A stretch of 64,000 bases of DNA from Drosophila miranda. Taxonomy: Eukaryota; Arthropoda; Insecta; Diptera; Drosophilidae. The notes below the pieces were generated by a model. That model saw nothing but the letters and a program-made list of their open reading frames with translations. It was not told the origin of the DNA and did not search any database. The DNA lies in contig NC_046674.1 in assembly GCF_003369915.1 (NCBI RefSeq), positions 19,347,657 to 19,411,656 on the forward strand, written 5' to 3'. The position numbers and the translations under genes were made by a program. Shown here one piece after another: positions 21,816 through 34,171 of this stretch (the first letter of the stretch is position 1; each line of letters opens with the position of its first letter).

Positions 21816-24800
21816 ATGGCGAAGTTAACGTTGCCGCGTCTTTTGCAGCGACTGCAGCTGTTGGCGTTGCAATTGGCCACGCCCAGCAGGCAGCCGCCAC
21901 ATCATCAGCAGCAGCAGCAACAGCAGCAACAGCAGCAGCACCCACACGCACACCCACACGGCTGCCATCTGATGGCCATGCAGCTCTGCCAGGCCATGCT
22001 CCTATACGGCTGCCTCCTGCTCCTCCATGCGTCTGCCTCAGTGTCTGCCTCGGCCTCGTCCTCGGCCTCGCACACGGCGCTGGCACTGAATCTCTCATCA
22101 GCCATAGACCTAAACCAACTCAAACACCATCCAGAGCAGCCCGATCATCCGCAACAACCACAACAACCACAACGCGCACAGAAACGTGACGCTGCCAATG
22201 TGCCTGACGATGACTATGATGGCAGCTACCCGGATGATATCGACGACATTGAGGCCTTGCTAAATAATAAGTCAGGTGAGTGTGGACCTCCTCTAGGCCT
22301 TTAATTCCAAATTAAGGTCAACACTGTGGGGTGGGCAGCGGAGTGGGAGCCATGGGTGCGATGGAGGGTGTGTTGGGGCGTGTTACGAAATACGCCACAG
22401 AAAACTGGCCTGCAGCCTTGTTTTCCCTGGGCTACAGCCTCTGTACAAATGTCCCATAAGCGACCGGACACAGAACCAAGCGATTCCCGAAATTTTCTAC
22501 TAAAGTAAGATGAATTCTGGGGGCACAACGCAAAATCAGATGTTCCTCTTAACGGAAAATGCATGAAGCATTAAAGATTAAATATTATAGCATAGGAATA
22601 TAAATTCGACTGTCTTTTAAAACATAGAAATACTCGTACATACATATTTTTCTTGGAAAAGTCCACCAAGACCAAACAATTAAAAGCTAATATAAACACA
22701 TTTCCATGTACTTTTCTCCCGAATTCTTATATTTTAACCAATTGGAATTTAATTTTATTAACTCTGATCTGAAAACCTCTTAAAATAAGCAAAAGTTCAC
22801 TTTATCGGTATTTTTGGTACTTCCTTTACCATTTTCCCTTATAAGAAAGATGATTCTTGATGAAAGTTTTTCCTCAAAGTCTCCCTAACATATTGAACTA
22901 TTCAAAAAAAATACGCGAAAATGTATTCAATATCTTTTCTTAAACTTTTCTTAACACCAGACAGAGGTTTAATTTAAATTAAAAAAAAAATAATCTACAA
23001 ACAATATTTGCGTGAAATTATGACCATTTTGAAGATATATCAATGCACAAAATGTATGAGAAATTCGCATCAACATGTTAGCTCAACTTTCGCTGAAATC
23101 TGAATTTGAAATCGAAAACCACTTATATTTTTGTTCCCTGCAACTGCCTGGGTTTTTTTTTTGCAAAAATCTCGAAAAAGAATAGCTGCCCAAAATCGAC
23201 CTCAGCACCAATTGTAGAGCTAATCAAAGGCTACTATAAAATGGGAAAATAATTTTGAAATGCGTACGACTTCTGGGAAATGCCCATATGCAAAAAACAT
23301 CTATATTTAAATTAAATATGAAACATAAATGTATTGCAGAGTCTTTAAATCCCATCTAAATATAAAGTAATTCAAAATAAATATATTTTGTGTGTAAATG
23401 GGTATGAAATATATTAAATCTGAATATGAATATTTTTTCTAATTTCAAATGTGAAATATATTTATTTTTAATCTATGAAATAAAGTATTTGCATATTCAT
23501 GAGTATTGGAGCACATTTCAGTACAATTTCAGTGATTTTATCTCTAGATGTGACAATAATTCGTTTGTCCGTCCCTTGGGGTTCGAAATGATTTTGTCGT
23601 ATAGACCACAGAATTCCCCAGGGCTTGTGGCTCTCTATAAAATATTTTGTATTCATTTTCTGTCTTTCTAATGCGTTTGTTTCTAATGCTTTTAGCTGGA
23701 AATTCGTTGCGTTGCGTTTCGGTTCGGTTCGGTTCGGTTTGCCATCGCATTTACTCGCCAAGTTCCAACTTGGGAATCCCCCCAGAGATCATGAAAGCCA
23801 TAAATTGCACAACGTACATACAGTCTGCCTGGGTCCATGCTGGTCCAAGGTTCCTGCTGCCGTTGTGGTTGCTTTTGTTGTTTAACTTTTAGATTTTGGC
23901 ATGCAGTTTCCGTGCCACCTGGGGACTGCAGCTGCCGCAGCGATGGGGTTGATGATTCATGGGTATTCATGGGTTCGTTTCATCCATGATGAAGCAGAAC
24001 CACAACAGAACAGCAGCAACACTCTCAGAAATGTATATAGGAGCTGTGGTAACCATTTGATAAAGAATAGCCAGGAATAATATGACATTTAAGGGGAAAC
24101 GAGCACGTCCTACAAATCTGCATAGCTGCAGGACTCCATGACTGAATGGGATGCCTGCACATTGATGTGGATTAAATTGCATAATGTTTATTATTGATGC
24201 AAATGGGTTTTTGTTTTCCGCATTGCAGCAAAGGGGAAGTACATTGGGGCGCCGTGCAACGAGCTGAAGTGCGACGTGAAGCTGCTGCATGTGGCCTGCG
24301 ACAAGGAGACGCAGACCTGCACATGCGAGCGGAACTATCCCGTGCAGCTGGGACTGATAAAGGGTTGCGCCAAACGTGAGATCACTCGAGACTAATTCAC
24401 CATCATTTTGTTGTATAGCATTAACCGATCCTCTCTTTGGCAGCTAAAAAACTGGGCGATCAGTGTTTCTACGACGAGACGTGCATCTACAACGATGAGA
24501 ACTCCCTCTGTGTTCAGGTGCGCCACAATGCAATGTGTCAGTGTGCCAGTGGCTTTCATTCGGTCAGCTACACGAAGCCGACACGGCGTGTCTTTTGCAC
24601 GCCAGGTAAGTGGATGGGATCCCCCACAGACTGCACTGCACATACTGACCGCTCTCCCATTAACAGATCTCAGCGAGCTGAGCTCTGATCTGCCCACGCT
24701 GCTGGGCGTCTCCACGGGCATTGCCGTGCTGGCCGGGCTCATCTGTATGGTGCTGCATCTGTTCAGCAAGACCAAGTATCCGAGGCACCGCAACTACGGG

Positions 24801-27800
24801 GACGCCAGCATTCCGCCGCCCATTCTTTACTCCAGCGATACAGGTTTGAGATCTTTGCCGCGAAGGCAAATCGAGATCCGATTCGATTGATTGATTGACT
24901 CTCTCTTGACTGCAGGGATACCGCTGACAGTGCACTCGGCGCGCCCTTCGTCGCGCTCTAGCATACGTTCGACGGGATCGATTGGCTCCTTTGGGCAGCG
25001 ACGGGCTTCGGTGGGAGGACAGGCTAGCGGAGCAGCAGGTGGAGCTGGTGGTGGAGGAGGTGGTGCTGGAGGTGGAGGCGGCGGCGGGTCGAAGGGCATA
25101 CTGGTGTCGACGTCTCGTACAGGTGCGGCTAGATCGGCCGCCATATTGCTCATATCGTGTCACATAGCGGCCGTGTCGAAACAAAATTCTCGCGCCTCAT
25201 CGCGTCACACATCCGGAGCCGGTTGCAGCCAGCATTCGCGCGACGATCTCGACGAGAACAGTGGCGGCGGTGGCGGTGGCAGCGCGAGCGGTTGTCGCAG
25301 CTGCGAGAGCTCGCTCTCGATGACCCGCCAACTGCAGAAGCAACTGAACCATCAGCGGCATCTGCTCAGCTTCGAGCTGTCGCCGGCCAGGTCAAAGAAT
25401 CAGGATAGATTTAGGACCCTCTTGGGCATGAACGGAATTGATAATAATTATAGAACCCATGACGATGATGACGACGACTACGGTCCCCATAGCATAGATC
25501 CCGGCACTGTTCCGGCCGTGCATACACAGGCCCATGGCCATGATGTCGATGGCGATGTCGGTGGCGTTGGTGGCGGTGGTGCCAGTGGTCCCAGTGGTGC
25601 TGCTGCTGGTTATAGTTATGGTTATGGTTATGGTTATAGCGATGCCGATACCAACGGCGATACTAACGGCACTGACGGCGCCGAGCTGCATCATTTGCAA
25701 ATTGGCGCACTCCCCACGCCGGCGAGTGAAACGCCCCGATTTGCGGTAAATCAACTCAATCATCAGTCGTTCAGTCGTTCAGTCGTTCAGTCCTTCAATC
25801 GCTCCAGTCGCTCATCATGATCAGTCATCGTTGCAGCAGATCAGCATATCAGCATATCAGCATCCATATCATCTTCATCTCCATATCCACATCCGTATCC
25901 GTATCTGTATCCATAAAACAGCTCCACATCACAATGGAAACTAAATCGAAATTATCTGTTCTCTGTTCTGTTGCTGCATCCAGCACTCTCTCAGTTGGAG
26001 ATACTCGTACTCCCAAGTGTGTTCTTACCCTTGATGGAATTTATCTTTTAACTAAATTCTGTTTGTTACTGGTAGAGCTACAACAACATGCATACAATAG
26101 AAAGCGTACACTGTTCAGACACTTGTATAGATCCATATTCATCTCATTTCATTCCAAAGCAAGGTCTCTAAAGGCACATCTCTTGTACCCATTCGATGTT
26201 TATAAATTCTCTGCGTTTATATAAATTTCACACATGTACTATTCATGCTGTTGGTTTTCCATGATGTTTGTAATTCGATTATCAAATTAATTCATTCATT
26301 TGTATATCTTTCGCACACACATACACACGTCCAGAAGTGGGTCAGGGCTCTCTCGATTACCATTTCAAATCAGGGTTAATTAATTTTACTTGTGTCCAAA
26401 AGTCATTCCATTTCATTTGATTTCATTTCACCCCCATATTAGCCCTATCCCTGATCTATCTATCCTCCCCGATTCAGCGCATTGCTTGCATATTTAGTGT
26501 TTAAATCGGTTAAAATTCTATCTCCCGAACTAGTTGAAAAGTGAAACAAAAATTTTTATGTTCTCTTGATGATCGATGTTAAATGTGCTTCCGAGCTCCC
26601 TTCTGTTTCCAAATACAAAGTTGTTTCTATTGTTATAATTTCTATACTATAACCAGACACACACACACACACACACACACATACATATACACTTACACGC
26701 ACACTGATAATGATAAGGGTTCAAGAATAAATTCAACAGCAACGACAGATAATTGCAGTCAAAAATCGCAGAAATGAAATGATATCGTTGTCTTATAAGA
26801 ATATATCATGGTTCCATTTGAGAGGATCCACAGATCCACAGATCCACAAAGCGATGATCTGATGATATCAAAGATACAAAGATACACCCTCTGACAAGAT
26901 GATATTGAAGCAATATGGCGGTGACTATGTTCAAAGCAAATCCTACCCCCCCGAAACTTCCACATAGCATAACCGAAACACACACACAATTTTGCCATTA
27001 ACTATAAATAAAATGCATTGCAAATTAAGAAAATTATGACACACAAAACCACACACACACACACACACGAGCACACTTTATGCATGCATTGAAGAGTCCT
27101 CCTGGTCCCGCCAGCAGCGGAGGACAGACACTTGGTGGCTGCGGCTGCGGCTGAGGCAGAGGCAGCTGCTGCTGGCAGGACCCGGAGAACCTTCAACTTA
27201 CGGCTGACCTTTCTCCCTAACTATTTGATTGAGTTCACGTTCACACACACACACACACACCCACACACACCACAAGCTCCATGACACACCCAATCCAATC
27301 GATACTTCCACACGATATGGCCTGGCCACTCCTACCTTCTACCTTCTGCCTTCTACTTATACCTTATACTATGTATGTGTATGTATGTATGCTCTTCTTC
27401 CCGCAACTTTCTGTGTGCTCGAATGTTCTTCTAGTTTTTCCTACTTCTTGTGCGCCTTGAATTGAAAATTGCGATTGCGGCTTAGTGCTTTTGAAACCAG
27501 CAAAAACTTTGCCTGTGTGGAATCTATCGCTATCTCTATCTCTCTCTCTATCTCTGTCTGTTCCCTGTCCTGATCTACGAGTATATAAACGAGTACGAGG
27601 CTACTTCAAAGGTAAAGGCTGGGCTAAAGCTGACATCTCTGAATGACTTGATGACAAAATCTTTGGCGGAAGCAACCTTTCAATGCAGCTTTCAACCTCC
27701 TATCTGCCTCTCCTGAGCTAATCGCACTCGTTTAGTCTGCTTCTGCTTTTCAATCGCTTCGGAATGAACTGTCGCTCTAGCCACTTACTCTATCTTCTCG

Positions 27801-27909
27801 CTATCTTTCGTATGTCTCTGTCTAAACTAACTACTGTGTATCCTTACTTACTCTCTTAAGCCGATGCTTCGATATTCAATCAATTTAAATACTTGCAATA
27901 CTTTAAATA

Positions 27910-27950
<41 letters not shown>

Positions 27951-28531
27951 CATCCGAATGCATTTTGCGAGTCATTTGGTTAATCGACCTCTCCGGTTCC
28001 ATTGCTTCCTTTTAGGTTCTCGAAGACCAAGTCTAGCATCGGTGCACAGCACTAGTTCCTCGGTGCGAAGCTACAGCATGATGCGTTTCGAAAAGGAGGC
28101 TCAACAGAAGGAGATCCGGCAGGAGATGAAGCTGCGTCTGGCCCGGCTGCAGCAGCAGCAGCACCTCACCCAGAACAAGCCGCAGATTGTCATCGGGGAG
28201 GCGCTGCTGCAGCACGGGGCCTTAGGTCGGGTAACCATCCCCACGCCCAGCCCGCTGACGCCCAACTCACTGGACGAGCTGCTGCCGTCACTGGATGAGA
28301 ATCAGGAGGTGAGTTTTCTAAATCGAAATCGATTTGAAAATCTATCTCTCTCTCTTTTCTATACAGTATCCACCCAGGCTGGAGGGAACATTCAAGCAGC
28401 TGGTGCAGCCAGAAACTACAGCAGGTGGCGGCGGAGGAGCTGGAGCCCTGCGAGCAGCTGCCGCCCAATCGTCTCCGGCCAGTGCAAACGGCTACCATGG
28501 TCCCTGCAGCTCATCGACTGAGGCCCTCTAA
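21816..28531 (+). CDS. Single-pass membrane protein with two Cys-rich extracellular modules
   Basis: Seven coding exons: 21816-22275, 24229-24375, 24444-24605, 24667-24843, 24916-25122, 28016-28308 and 28367-28531. All joins keep frame; total 536 residues. Plan: a Gln/His-rich leader; a hydrophobic segment AMLLYGCLLLLHASASVS usable as a signal peptide or anchor; an acidic linker (DDDYDGSYPDDIDDIE); two short cysteine-rich modules (CNELKC...CTCERNYPV and CFYDETC...CQCASGFHS) resembling EB-type repeats; a transmembrane segment LLGVSTGIAVLAGLICMVLH; then a Ser/Arg/Gly-rich cytoplasmic tail with a charged helical patch (FEKEAQQKEIRQEMKL). An in-frame ATG at 21972 sits just before the hydrophobic segment and may be the real start. 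It looks like a type I surface receptor or adhesion protein. Family not recognised by name; no function claimed. Confidence 0.82.
22276..24228 (+). other. Intron 1 of the membrane-protein gene
   Basis: Opens with GTGAGT and ends with cgcattgcag. It is AT-rich throughout (especially 22560-23460) and I see no exon or RNA gene in it. A short (GGTTC)n run lies at 23719-23738. Confidence 0.55.
25123..25820 (+). CDS. Probable alternative C terminus of the membrane protein (read-through of exon 5)
   Basis: If the donor at 25122/25123 is skipped, the reading frame of exon 5 continues without a stop to a TGA at 25818-25820, adding about 232 residues. The added part is not random: Gly-rich runs, CRSCESS, a charged amphipathic stretch MTRQLQKQLNHQRHLLSFEL, a six-Asp run and YGYGYGY. 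The GC content stays high, unlike the flanking AT-rich intron. This suggests intron retention with a second tail isoform. It could instead be fossil or low-complexity intron sequence that happens to be open. Confidence 0.45.
25821..28015 (+). other. Rest of intron 5 of the membrane-protein gene
   Basis: No further coding exon seen. It holds microsatellites: (CA)n near 26658-26680, 27050-27070 and 27242-27270, and a (CTA)n run of about 13 units at 27910-27949, shortly before the acceptor tcctttTAG at 28015. Confidence 0.5.
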
Positions 28532-29855
28532 AGCTACCCCCGGGGCCCCGGGGCATAAATACATAAGTATTCAAGTATTCAAGTAGATCGTAAGCCAAAC
28601 CCAAAGTTCTCATCTGATTTGCTGTGCTAGGGCGCCGAGTAGCAAATTAAATTGACCGTCAAACGTGTTGTAGTCAGCTTAGATTATGTGTAACATAGTA
28701 AGCCCCTACCCTATGCCGCCTAAGCAGCCCCCCCTAGCCTAGGCTAAGTTCTGTTACCGTCTAAGCGAGTTCTCAAATTAGTATTGTATCATATACGTAG
28801 CGAGAGAGTTAATCGAAACATTTTATACGTGTGTGTGTATTGTCATACAGTTTTGTAGAAGTTATATATTTACAAATTAATTCGATGGCATGGCGCATGG
28901 GGATCAAGGATCGTTCAGAAAACAACTTCTTCAGTGATACTTCAGAGTACTCGTTCTGACACATTCCTGAGAATTCGAATACATTCTCCCTGATCCCCGA
29001 TTCGTTCCGATTGGATGGATCATAATGAATTGATTAGTTTAAAGTTAGTCTAGTCTAGTCTAGTCTAGTGTTTATCGTTAGGGTGAGATAGTACTGATAA
29101 AATATACGCGAAATGAATTTATAAAATTTATGTTTATGAACACAAATTTGTTCACTCGTACCGTACTCCCGATGAATATGAATATGAATATGAGAATTCC
29201 TTATGAATACAGAGACAGGCGCACAGTTGAGAGCCTGGTCGAGATCTAGCTAAATCAATAATTATGTTAAGCGATAAATCAAAAATGTTGATCTGACAAA
29301 GCTCTTGAGTTCGTTGCAGTAGATCCAACGTAGAGAATGATGAATCGAATCTTCGCGGCAAGTCAATTTTAGTTTACGGTTAACGAATTTTTCTACAAAA
29401 GGCGTTTCAAATGAATACAATAATCGAATAGATCAAATGTACATTACTTATCCCAGCACTCGCGTGCGAAACCCTAGAACCCAATTCGTTCGATCGGTCG
29501 ATCGATCGATCGATTGTAATAATTAACTTATAACTAACGAGTATTTGATACCAAGGTTGTTGACTGTAGTTTGGTTCCATGATTTGTTGTGTCCTACTAT
29601 CTATATAGATCTCTGTTCCGTTCCCAAGATACGTACGTACGAATACAACAAGCTATAGAAGACGTTTAAAATACACTATATACACATGCCTACATTTACA
29701 TACATACTATCCGTATATATGTATGTACTAGCATACATACATATGTACTTACCTATGCTATATTGTACTTACGAATGGTAGAACACATATCTAAGGTTCA
29801 GTGTTGGTTGCATACGGGAGTAAATAGAAATAAATGCAATTTTGTGTTTTCAAAA
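28532..29855 (+). other. Likely 3' UTR of the membrane-protein gene
   Basis: No gene on either strand. A self-complementary CCCCGGGGCCCCGGGG lies at 28538-28553, just after the stop. A (TAGTC)n run lies near 29048-29068 and (GATC)n near 29494-29513. The first good AATAAA in the right place is 29829-29834, which would give a 3' UTR of about 1.3 kb. Confidence 0.45.
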
Positions 29856-30072
29856 CGTCCTGTCTATACTCTCTATAGAGGTATTTGGACCCCCCTTTAA
29901 GCTCTCTATGATATCAGCTCTGCATTGTGTGCGGTTCTTTATTCGCACAGAAGGAAAAAAAAACGGATGGATGCTAAGAATATGAACATTCTAAGGGAGT
30001 TCCAATTTGGAGAGTCTTTTGGGTAAACAGTCAATTTGCATTGCTTCAAAATATCAAGACGACGATGCGCCC

Positions 30073-33000
30073 CTAATCAACTTCTTCGATAGTGGGACCA
30101 CCGCTGCCGCCGCCACCTGTTGCAGGACCACCGCCAGAACCAGAGCCGCCACCACTTGGGGGTGGTTGCTGCATGCCAGCACTCTGATAGAGTCGCGTGA
30201 TGATGGGACTACAGACGCGCTCTAGCTCCTGCTGGCGGTGCTCGTACTCCGGCCTCTCGGCCAACTGATTGGCCTCTAGCCAGGCGATTGTCTCGCTACA
30301 CTTCTGGAGAATCGTGTCGCGGTCGGAGTCGCTAATGCGGCTGCGCATCTGCTCGTCTTCGAGGGTGGAGCGCAGCTGGAAGCAGTAGCCCTCCAGCTGG
30401 TTCTTGGCATTGATGCGGTCGCGCTGCTGTTCGTCCTCCTGGCGATACGCATCCGCCTCGTTGACCATGCGCTCGATGTCCTCCTTGGAGAGACGGCCCT
30501 TGTCGTTGGTTATGGTGATGCGGTTCTCCTTGCCCGTCGACTTCTCCAGGGCATTCACATTGAGGATGCCATTCGCATCGATGTCGAAGGTGACCTCCAC
30601 CTGGGGCACACCTCGCGGCGCCGGCGGTATGGCCGACAGCTCGAATTTTCCGAGACTGTTGTTGTCGCGGGTCATGGCGCGCTCGCCCTCGTACACCTGG
30701 ATGAGCACGCCCGGCTGGTTGTCCGCGTAGGTGGTGAAGATCTGGGTCTGCTTGGTGGGGATGGTGGTGTTCCGCTTGATCAGCGTTGTCATCACACCGC
30801 CGGCCGTCTCGATGCCCAGCGACAGGGGCGTCACGTCCAGCAGAAGCAAATCCTGCACCGCCTCCGACTTGTCGCCATGGAGGATGGCCGCCTGGACGGC
30901 AGCGCCATAGGCCACCGCCTCATCGGGATTGATGGACTTGTTCAGCTCCTTGCCGTTGAAGAAGTCCTGCAGGAGGCGCTGCACCTTGGGTATCCTGGTG
31001 GAGCCCCCCACCAGCACAATGTCATGGATCTGGGCCTTGTCCATCTTGCCATCGCGCAGAGCCTTGGCCACCGGCTCCATGGTGCCACGGAACAGGTCCC
31101 CGTTCAGCTCCTCGAAGCGGGCCCGCGTCACCGAAGTGTAGAAGTCGATGCCCTCAAACAGGGAGTCGATCTCGATGCTGGCCTGTGTGGACGAGGACAG
31201 GGTTCGCTTGGCCCGCTCGCAGGCGGTGCGCAGGCGGCGCAGCGCCCGCTTGTTCTGGCCGAGATCGCGCTTGTGCTTGCGCTGGAACTCCTGCACGAAG
31301 TGGTTGACCAGGCGGTTGTCAAAGTCCTCGCCACCGAGATGGGTGTCGCCGGCGGTGGCCTTCACCTCGAAGATTCCGTCCTCGATGGTCAGCACGGACA
31401 CGTCAAAGGTGCCGCCGCCCAGATCGAAGATGAGGACATTGCGCTCGCTAGTGCCCTGCTTGTCCAGGCCGTAGGCAATGGCCGCAGCCGTCGGCTCGTT
31501 GATGATCCGTAGTACATTGAGCCCGGCAATGGCACCCGCATCCTTGGTGGCCTGTCGCTGCGAGTCGTTGAAGTAGGCTGGCACCGTGACCACGGCATCC
31601 GTGACAGTGCCACCCAGATACGCCTCGGCCGTCTCGCGCATCTTGGTGAGCACCATCGAGGAGACCTCCTCCGGGAAGAAGCTCTTCTTCTCGCCCTTGT
31701 ACTCCACCTGGATGCGCGGCTTGCCGCTGTCGGAGACTACCTCGAAGGGCCAGTGCTTCATGTCGCTCTGGACGGTGGCGTCGTCGAATCGGCGTCCGAT
31801 CAGGCGCTTAGCATCTGCAAGTCAGAGCACAGTAATCACCAATGAAACAACCTTAGCTCAGCGCTTTTGGACAACAGATTCACTTTATTATCTAACACAT
31901 ATGTGTACGGGCATAGGGGGAGGGCAGGACATGGTTCTGGTTCTGGTCTGGTATATGTGTGTTCTTTGGGCAGTTCTGGACTACTATTCTATGCGGTCCC
32001 TGAGACTGAAATGAAAGTACAAGAAAAGAGAAGAAGACTTGCATTAGACCAGCTCCGCAAACCTCTCAAAGTGGAGCAGTGATTGGGGAAATGAAGAGAT
32101 AGATAGAAGAAGAGTCTGAAGATCGAGAGGGTTCTAAATGGAGTTTCAAAAAAGGTATTATTTGGGTAGAAAATAGATAAGGAAAGATGGTTTTGCGGAG
32201 ACCATAGACCCCAGAAACATAAAAAGAAAATATAAAGCTCTCAAGATGCCAAGTCTTTTCTGCTCCAAGTAAAATGTTTTCCACCAGTCCGAAATCTCTT
32301 AAATCTCTCCCTACACATTCCAATGCTTCCCCCACAAGTATTTATGTTTTGGCCGCTTCTCGGACAATCCGCAAGATACTCGTGCACGAATCGCACTGGG
32401 ACGTTTTTGTTTTGCATTTATTTCGCTGACACAAATTATGCCAATAAACATAACAGCAACTTTTTGGCTGGCACACGAGCGAAGGTGGCACCCATTTGGG
32501 GCCAGCCAGCAGCCAAACAATCCGAGAGAGAACTGACACAACAAGTGGATGTGTCACAGAAACCAAAGGAGAGGCACCACAGGAAATATGGCATGAGACG
32601 GTGCACAAATTCTCACGAGCTTGGGGAGAAATCCGGCCGAGATGTTGGTCTGCATTTTGGCGCCAGCAAGTGAGAATTTCTTTAAATAAATCGAGAATCG
32701 AAATAATAAACAATATGCATATATGCGCGTAATTCATTCATGAAAATTCTGCCAGTAACTAAACCAGATCGCACATATTCAGTATAGATCAAGAACCTCA
32801 AAAACAGACGCTGGTTCAACAGATATGTATATGCTACATATACGAGTTAACGCAAGGGCACGTAAGAGGGACACAAGAGGGACACAAGGTGGACACAAGA
32901 GGGGCACAAGAGGGCCAAGAGATTCGGTACAAAACTCACCGAAGATTGTGTTGTTGGGATTCATGGCCACCTGGTTCTTGGCGGCATCTCCGATCAGACG

Positions 33001-33144
33001 CTCCGACTCCGTGAACGCCACATAGCTGGGCGTGGTGCGATTGCCCTGGTCGTTGGCAATGATCTCCACTTTGCCATGCTGAAAAACGCCGACACACGAG
33101 TATGTGGTACCAAGATCAATGCCAATTGCTGGTAATTTGGGCAT
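30073..33144 (-). CDS. Hsc70-1: Cytosolic heat-shock cognate 70 chaperone
   Basis: Two coding exons, 32940-33144 and 30073-31814, joined in phase 1 at an Asp codon ([14 protein letters not shown]); 648 residues. The ATPase domain shows [14 protein letters not shown] at residues 7-20, [18 protein letters not shown] and [13 protein letters not shown], the three HSP70 signatures. The interdomain linker and substrate-binding domain ([18 protein letters not shown]) are intact, followed by a Gly/Ser-rich tail and the C-terminal EEVD that binds TPR co-chaperones in the cytosol. No signal or KDEL is present, so it is cytosolic or nuclear, not BiP. The intron is typical of the constitutive genes, unlike intronless heat-inducible Hsp70. 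The 3' end signal is a minus-strand AATAAA at 29938-29943, convergent with the neighbour. Hsc70-1 is assigned from 70C synteny plus intron presence. Confidence 0.9.
31815..32939 (-). other. Intron of Hsc70-1
   Basis: Donor GTGAGT after 32940 and acceptor TTGCAG before 31814 on the minus strand. No coding frame or structured RNA recognised; a short tandem of 'gggacacaag' type units lies near 32866-32915. Confidence 0.7.
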
Positions 33145-34114
33145 CTTTGCTGCGGCTTTAATTAGACCACGTCAAGGTCCAATCCGATCGCAGGCAGCCA
33201 GACAGATCAACGAGAGAGAGAACGAAATAAAACGTATTGAAAATGAAATTAAAGTCACAGAGAGAACTCTATGTGTGATTACACAATCAACGAGAGGGTG
33301 TAAATCGTCGTAGTAGTCTCACCCAAATTCTCCTAGGCAGTCTCCTTGGGCGGTCCTAGAATGCAAATCGATACAGGTACAGGGATATGATGAGGAACAG
33401 CAGCACAAACGTCAAAACTCGCAGGAATTCGAGCGTTTTCTCCCTTTGCAGCTCCACAGCTCTACTGTTTATTCTCCCTTGGCCACAATGAAAACGGATC
33501 CAACTCTCTGGTCTGTTCTGGTCTGTCGCTCTCTCTGGGTGTTGCTCGATCTGAATTCTCGATCTCAAAAGATGCACGCGCCACGACTGCCACAAGAAAA
33601 CTGGCAGTCCGAATGTTGCGACGCCTTTCCCTTGCCAAAATTCTTCAATGATATGATGCTGTGTTTAAAAAGCAGCATAACCAGAGGTGCATAGACACTT
33701 TTGCGTGCAGTCAGTCGGTGGGCAATGCAGACGTGAATGCAAAAAGGAAATACATGTCGTGTGAATGACGCTGCTCAATTCGAGGTTTGTTGTGTGGTGT
33801 TGTTGGAGCTGCCAAATTCAAAAAGATTCCTTTTATTTCTTCCTAATGGAAGACTATTTCGATCCAAATAAATCATCTGCTCTTTTCCGCTATAAGGTGG
33901 CTACCATTCAAAGTCATGGTTTAACAAATACAATCTGGTTTACAGCAGGGTTAGACGCAATGCCATCTGAAATGGTTAAATATTTCTTCCATTAATTGGC
34001 CTTGTCAACCAGCTGTTCCATCCATAGCTTGCAGCCCATGAAATATACCATGCATGTACATATATTTGTTGACAAAACATAAAAAAACACCCAAGCTGTA
34101 TTTCGATGGTGTGG
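33145..34114. other. Intergenic: Hsc70-1 5' region
   Basis: Contains the Hsc70-1 5' UTR and promoter, whose exact TSS I could not place. GA-rich tracts lie near 33208-33222. No other gene supported. Confidence 0.4.
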
Positions 34115-34122
34115 TATAAATA
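34115..34122 (+). promoter_or_regulatory. TATA box of the small secreted peptide gene
   Basis: TATAAATA 57 bp upstream of the ATG at 34172, leaving a TSS near 34146 and a very short 5' UTR. Confidence 0.7.
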
Positions 34123-34171
34123 CCCGTGGCATCAAAGATCGAAGACATAACCCACTGAGACAACAGCAATA

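Noticed and set aside
21650..22189. 179-codon open frame overlapping the start of the membrane-protein gene in another frame
   Set aside because: It has no ATG start, consists of Ala/Thr/Pro low complexity produced by CAG/CAC repeats, and lacks any domain; the other frame continues through spliced exons.
30877..31512. A 211-codon open frame antisense to Hsc70-1
   Set aside because: Antisense open frames over HSP70 genes are a well-known by-product of codon bias; no domain, promoter or splice signal.
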